Shown here: one piece after another, positions 62,697 to 64,000 of the stretch | How the letters are laid out: each line of letters opens with the position of its first letter | Position numbering within the stretch: position 1 is the stretch's first letter | Source of the DNA: RHLJ01 sp965212165 | GTDB lineage: Bacteria > Bacteroidota > Rhodothermia > Balneolales > Balneolaceae | Assembly: GCA_965212165.1 (NCBI GenBank) | Contig: OZ243096.1 | Coordinates: forward strand, 2,666,001-2,730,000 | Length of the DNA: 64,000 bases | Direction: 5' to 3' | Program-made: the position numbers and the translations under genes | The notes under the pieces: model-generated | Told to the model about the DNA's origin: nothing | Databases searched by the model: none | The model's input: the letters and a program-made list of their open reading frames with translations, nothing else

Positions 62697-63692
62697 ATGA
62701 AAAAAATCCTACTTATCCAAACTGGTGGAACCATTGCCATGAGCGCAAAAGGTGAAGGTGTTGAACTAGATCCTGAAACTTGGTCGGGTACCTTAGTGGA
62801 TCGAGTACCTGAACTTCAAGAACTTGCTGAAATCGAAACCTACCCTCTTTTCTTTGAAGATAGTTCAGATCTAAACGCTAGTCATTGGGAAAATCTAGCA
62901 CATTGTATTGATTCCAATTACGAAACTTATGATGGTTTTGTAATTTTACATGGAACAGATACTATGGCATACACGGCTTCTGCTCTATCTTTTGCATTGA
63001 TTAATTTAGCTAAACCTGTAATTCTAACTGGATCTCAAGTTCCCTTAAGTAGTATTCGAAGTGATGCCCGACGTAATCTGATTAACTCTATAGAAATGGC
63101 TACAACTGATTTACAAGAAGTTGCCATCTGCTTTAATGACCATGTATATCGTGGAAATAGATCTACAAAATTAAGTATTGGTGATTTTGATGCTTTTGGT
63201 TCACCTAATTTCCCAACTCTTGCTGAAATAGGTTTAACTATAGAAATGAATGTTGAAGCTAAGGTGCTACTACCTGCTTTTGATGTACTACCAAAATTTG
63301 ATAATTCACTAGTAGTACTTACTGTTTTCCCTTCGCTAAATACCGACTTTTTAATGCGACTTGATCTTACAAAATTAAAAGCGATCATTGTTCGATCTTT
63401 TGGAAGTGGAAACTTCCCTATGAAAGGAGAATTCAATCTTCTTCCTTTTTTAGAAAAATGTAATGAGAATAATGTAATTGTCGTATTTGTATCTCAAGCA
63501 GATTACGATGCTGTAAATCTCTCTAAATACCCAGCTGGTAGAAAAGCCGTTAAAGCGGGCGCAATCTCAGGAGCAGATATGACATTAGAAGCCGCTTTAA
63601 CTAAAATGATGTGGCTGCTTGGTAATTATGAAGACCAAGATGTTATCAGAAAATTATATCAAAATAATTTGGCCGGTGAGCTAACAAAATAA
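62697..63692 (+). CDS. Type I L-asparaginase
   Basis: The 331-residue enzyme has both catalytic-threonine motifs of the asparaginase family: TGGTIAMSAKG (Thr12) and GFVILHGTDTMAYTA. There is no signal peptide, which fits the cytoplasmic type I form. It converts asparagine to aspartate and ammonia. It is divergent from the EF-G-like gene (140 bases apart). Confidence 0.93.
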   Translation: MKKILLIQTGGTIAMSAKGEGVELDPETWSGTLVDRVPELQELAEIETYPLFFEDSSDLNASHWENLAHCIDSNYETYDGFVILHGTDTMAYTASALSFALINLAKPVILTGSQVPLSSIRSDARRNLINSIEMATTDLQEVAICFNDHVYRGNRSTKLSIGDFDAFGSPNFPTLAEIGLTIEMNVEAKVLLPAFDVLPKFDNSLVVLTVFPSLNTDFLMRLDLTKLKAIIVRSFGSGNFPMKGEFNLLPFLEKCNENNVIVVFVSQADYDAVNLSKYPAGRKAVKAGAISGADMTLEAALTKMMWLLGNYEDQDVIRKLYQNNLAGELTK

Positions 63693-63790
63693 TTGATACC
63701 TAAATAATTATTTAGTTAAGCTATCATTAATTAACCCTTATTTACTTATTTCATTTTTCTTAGTTATACTCAGAAAAAACAGGAACTCCC

Positions 63791-64000
63791 ATGTATTTTA
63801 TATTCGATCTAGAAACCATCCCTGATATAGAGTTTGTAAGAATTGTACTCAATGATCATGATTCTGATGAAGAATTACTTTTAGAAAAAGCAAGTGAGGA
63901 ACTCGCTCGGAATAAATCAGGATTCTTGCCTCCTATGTATCATCGTATTGTTTCATGGGTTGGACTATGGATTGAAAATACCGGTCAACCAAAACAGAAA
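63791..64000 (+). CDS. Predicted 3'-5' exonuclease, PolB-like (N-terminal part)
   Basis: The reading frame starts with ATG at 63791 and runs off the right edge after 70 residues. The opening IFDLETIPD is the Exo I motif (D-x-E) of the RNase H-like DnaQ/PolB exonucleases; the proteins of PF10108 (predicted PolB-like 3'-5' exonucleases) start this way. The later motifs are outside the window. Confidence 0.72.
   Translation, partial: MYFIFDLETIPDIEFVRIVLNDHDSDEELLLEKASEELARNKSGFLPPMYHRIVSWVGLWIENTGQPKQK

Noticed and set aside
63035..63436. Minus-strand 133-codon frame inside the asparaginase gene
   Set aside because: Shadow of a clear enzyme gene.
63701..63716. Palindrome CTAAATAATTATTTAG after the asparaginase gene
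   Set aside because: Perfect 16-bp palindrome but only A/T-rich with no loop or U tract; likely chance in AT-rich DNA, not a terminator.
1..64000. CRISPR arrays, insertion sequences, rRNA, att sites
   Set aside because: No repeated spacers, transposase-like frames or rRNA sequence found on either strand by reading.

Overview
The window is a stretch of chromosome from an AT-rich, diderm (Gram-negative-type) bacterium of the Bacteroidota/Rhodothermota/Balneolota group. A marine Balneolales-like organism is my best guess; this is inferred from gene content, not from a database search. The evidence is: LptC and a long OstA/LptA-like protein, TamB, an Omp85-type barrel and a Wzi-type capsule barrel (outer membrane); a type IX secretion 'plug' family protein; an F-type ATPase operon without atpD/atpC; few clear Shine-Dalgarno sequences; several TTG starts; and TAnnTTTG promoter-like boxes. 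I see no insertion sequence, prophage, integrase, CRISPR array or rRNA. No gap between genes is longer than about 250 bases.

Layout. 1-1343: N-terminal half of an RND/MMPL exporter. 1469-10900: a surface-polymer and inositol-phosphate locus (lipocalin-like secreted protein, CTP:inositol-1-phosphate cytidylyltransferase, inositol-3-phosphate synthase, TagF-like CDP-polyol phosphotransferase, Wzx-like flippase, methyltransferase, Wzi barrel, glycosyltransferase). 10956-12942: MlaC-like and TolC-like envelope proteins. 22786 down to 13027 (minus strand): one long same-strand run guaB - glycosyltransferase - M23 peptidase - bactofilin - atpZ - atpI-like - atpB-E-F-H-A-G - tRNA-Ser, closed by a strong terminator at 12994-13022.

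22940-30172: an unknown two-helix membrane protein, a secreted GH51 arabinofuranosidase, a small unknown protein, a 1077-residue multi-PAS HisKA_2 histidine kinase, and a DUF2911 protein. 34362 down to 30177: ptsN - dacB - sigma-54 response regulator - folD. 34604-38559 (plus): ccmB - DNA polymerase III delta' - dapF - T9SS plug protein. 52021 down to 38556 (minus): rqcH - aroK - aroB - tamB - rnr - a metalloprotease/propeller/Omp85-barrel fusion.

52059-64000: a hypothetical gene, a 30-residue basic ribosome-type protein, HU, an alanine symporter - upp - lptC - ostA operon, an M15 peptidase, a methyltransferase, a DUF1080 lipoprotein, a GNAT acetyltransferase, an EF-G-like GTPase, asparaginase, and the start of a 3'-5' exonuclease.

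The common thread is envelope building: lipid and LPS transport (MMPL, MlaC, TolC, LptC, OstA, TamB, Omp85), surface glycans (Wzx, Wzi, glycosyltransferases, TagF-like) and peptidoglycan turnover (DacB, M23, M15, DapF). The two most interesting items are (i) the barrel protein that carries a zinc-protease domain and a TolB-like propeller instead of visible POTRA domains and sits in the tamB gene run, and (ii) the MIPS-IPCT-TagF-like trio, which suggests CDP-inositol-dependent decoration of a surface polymer or lipid.
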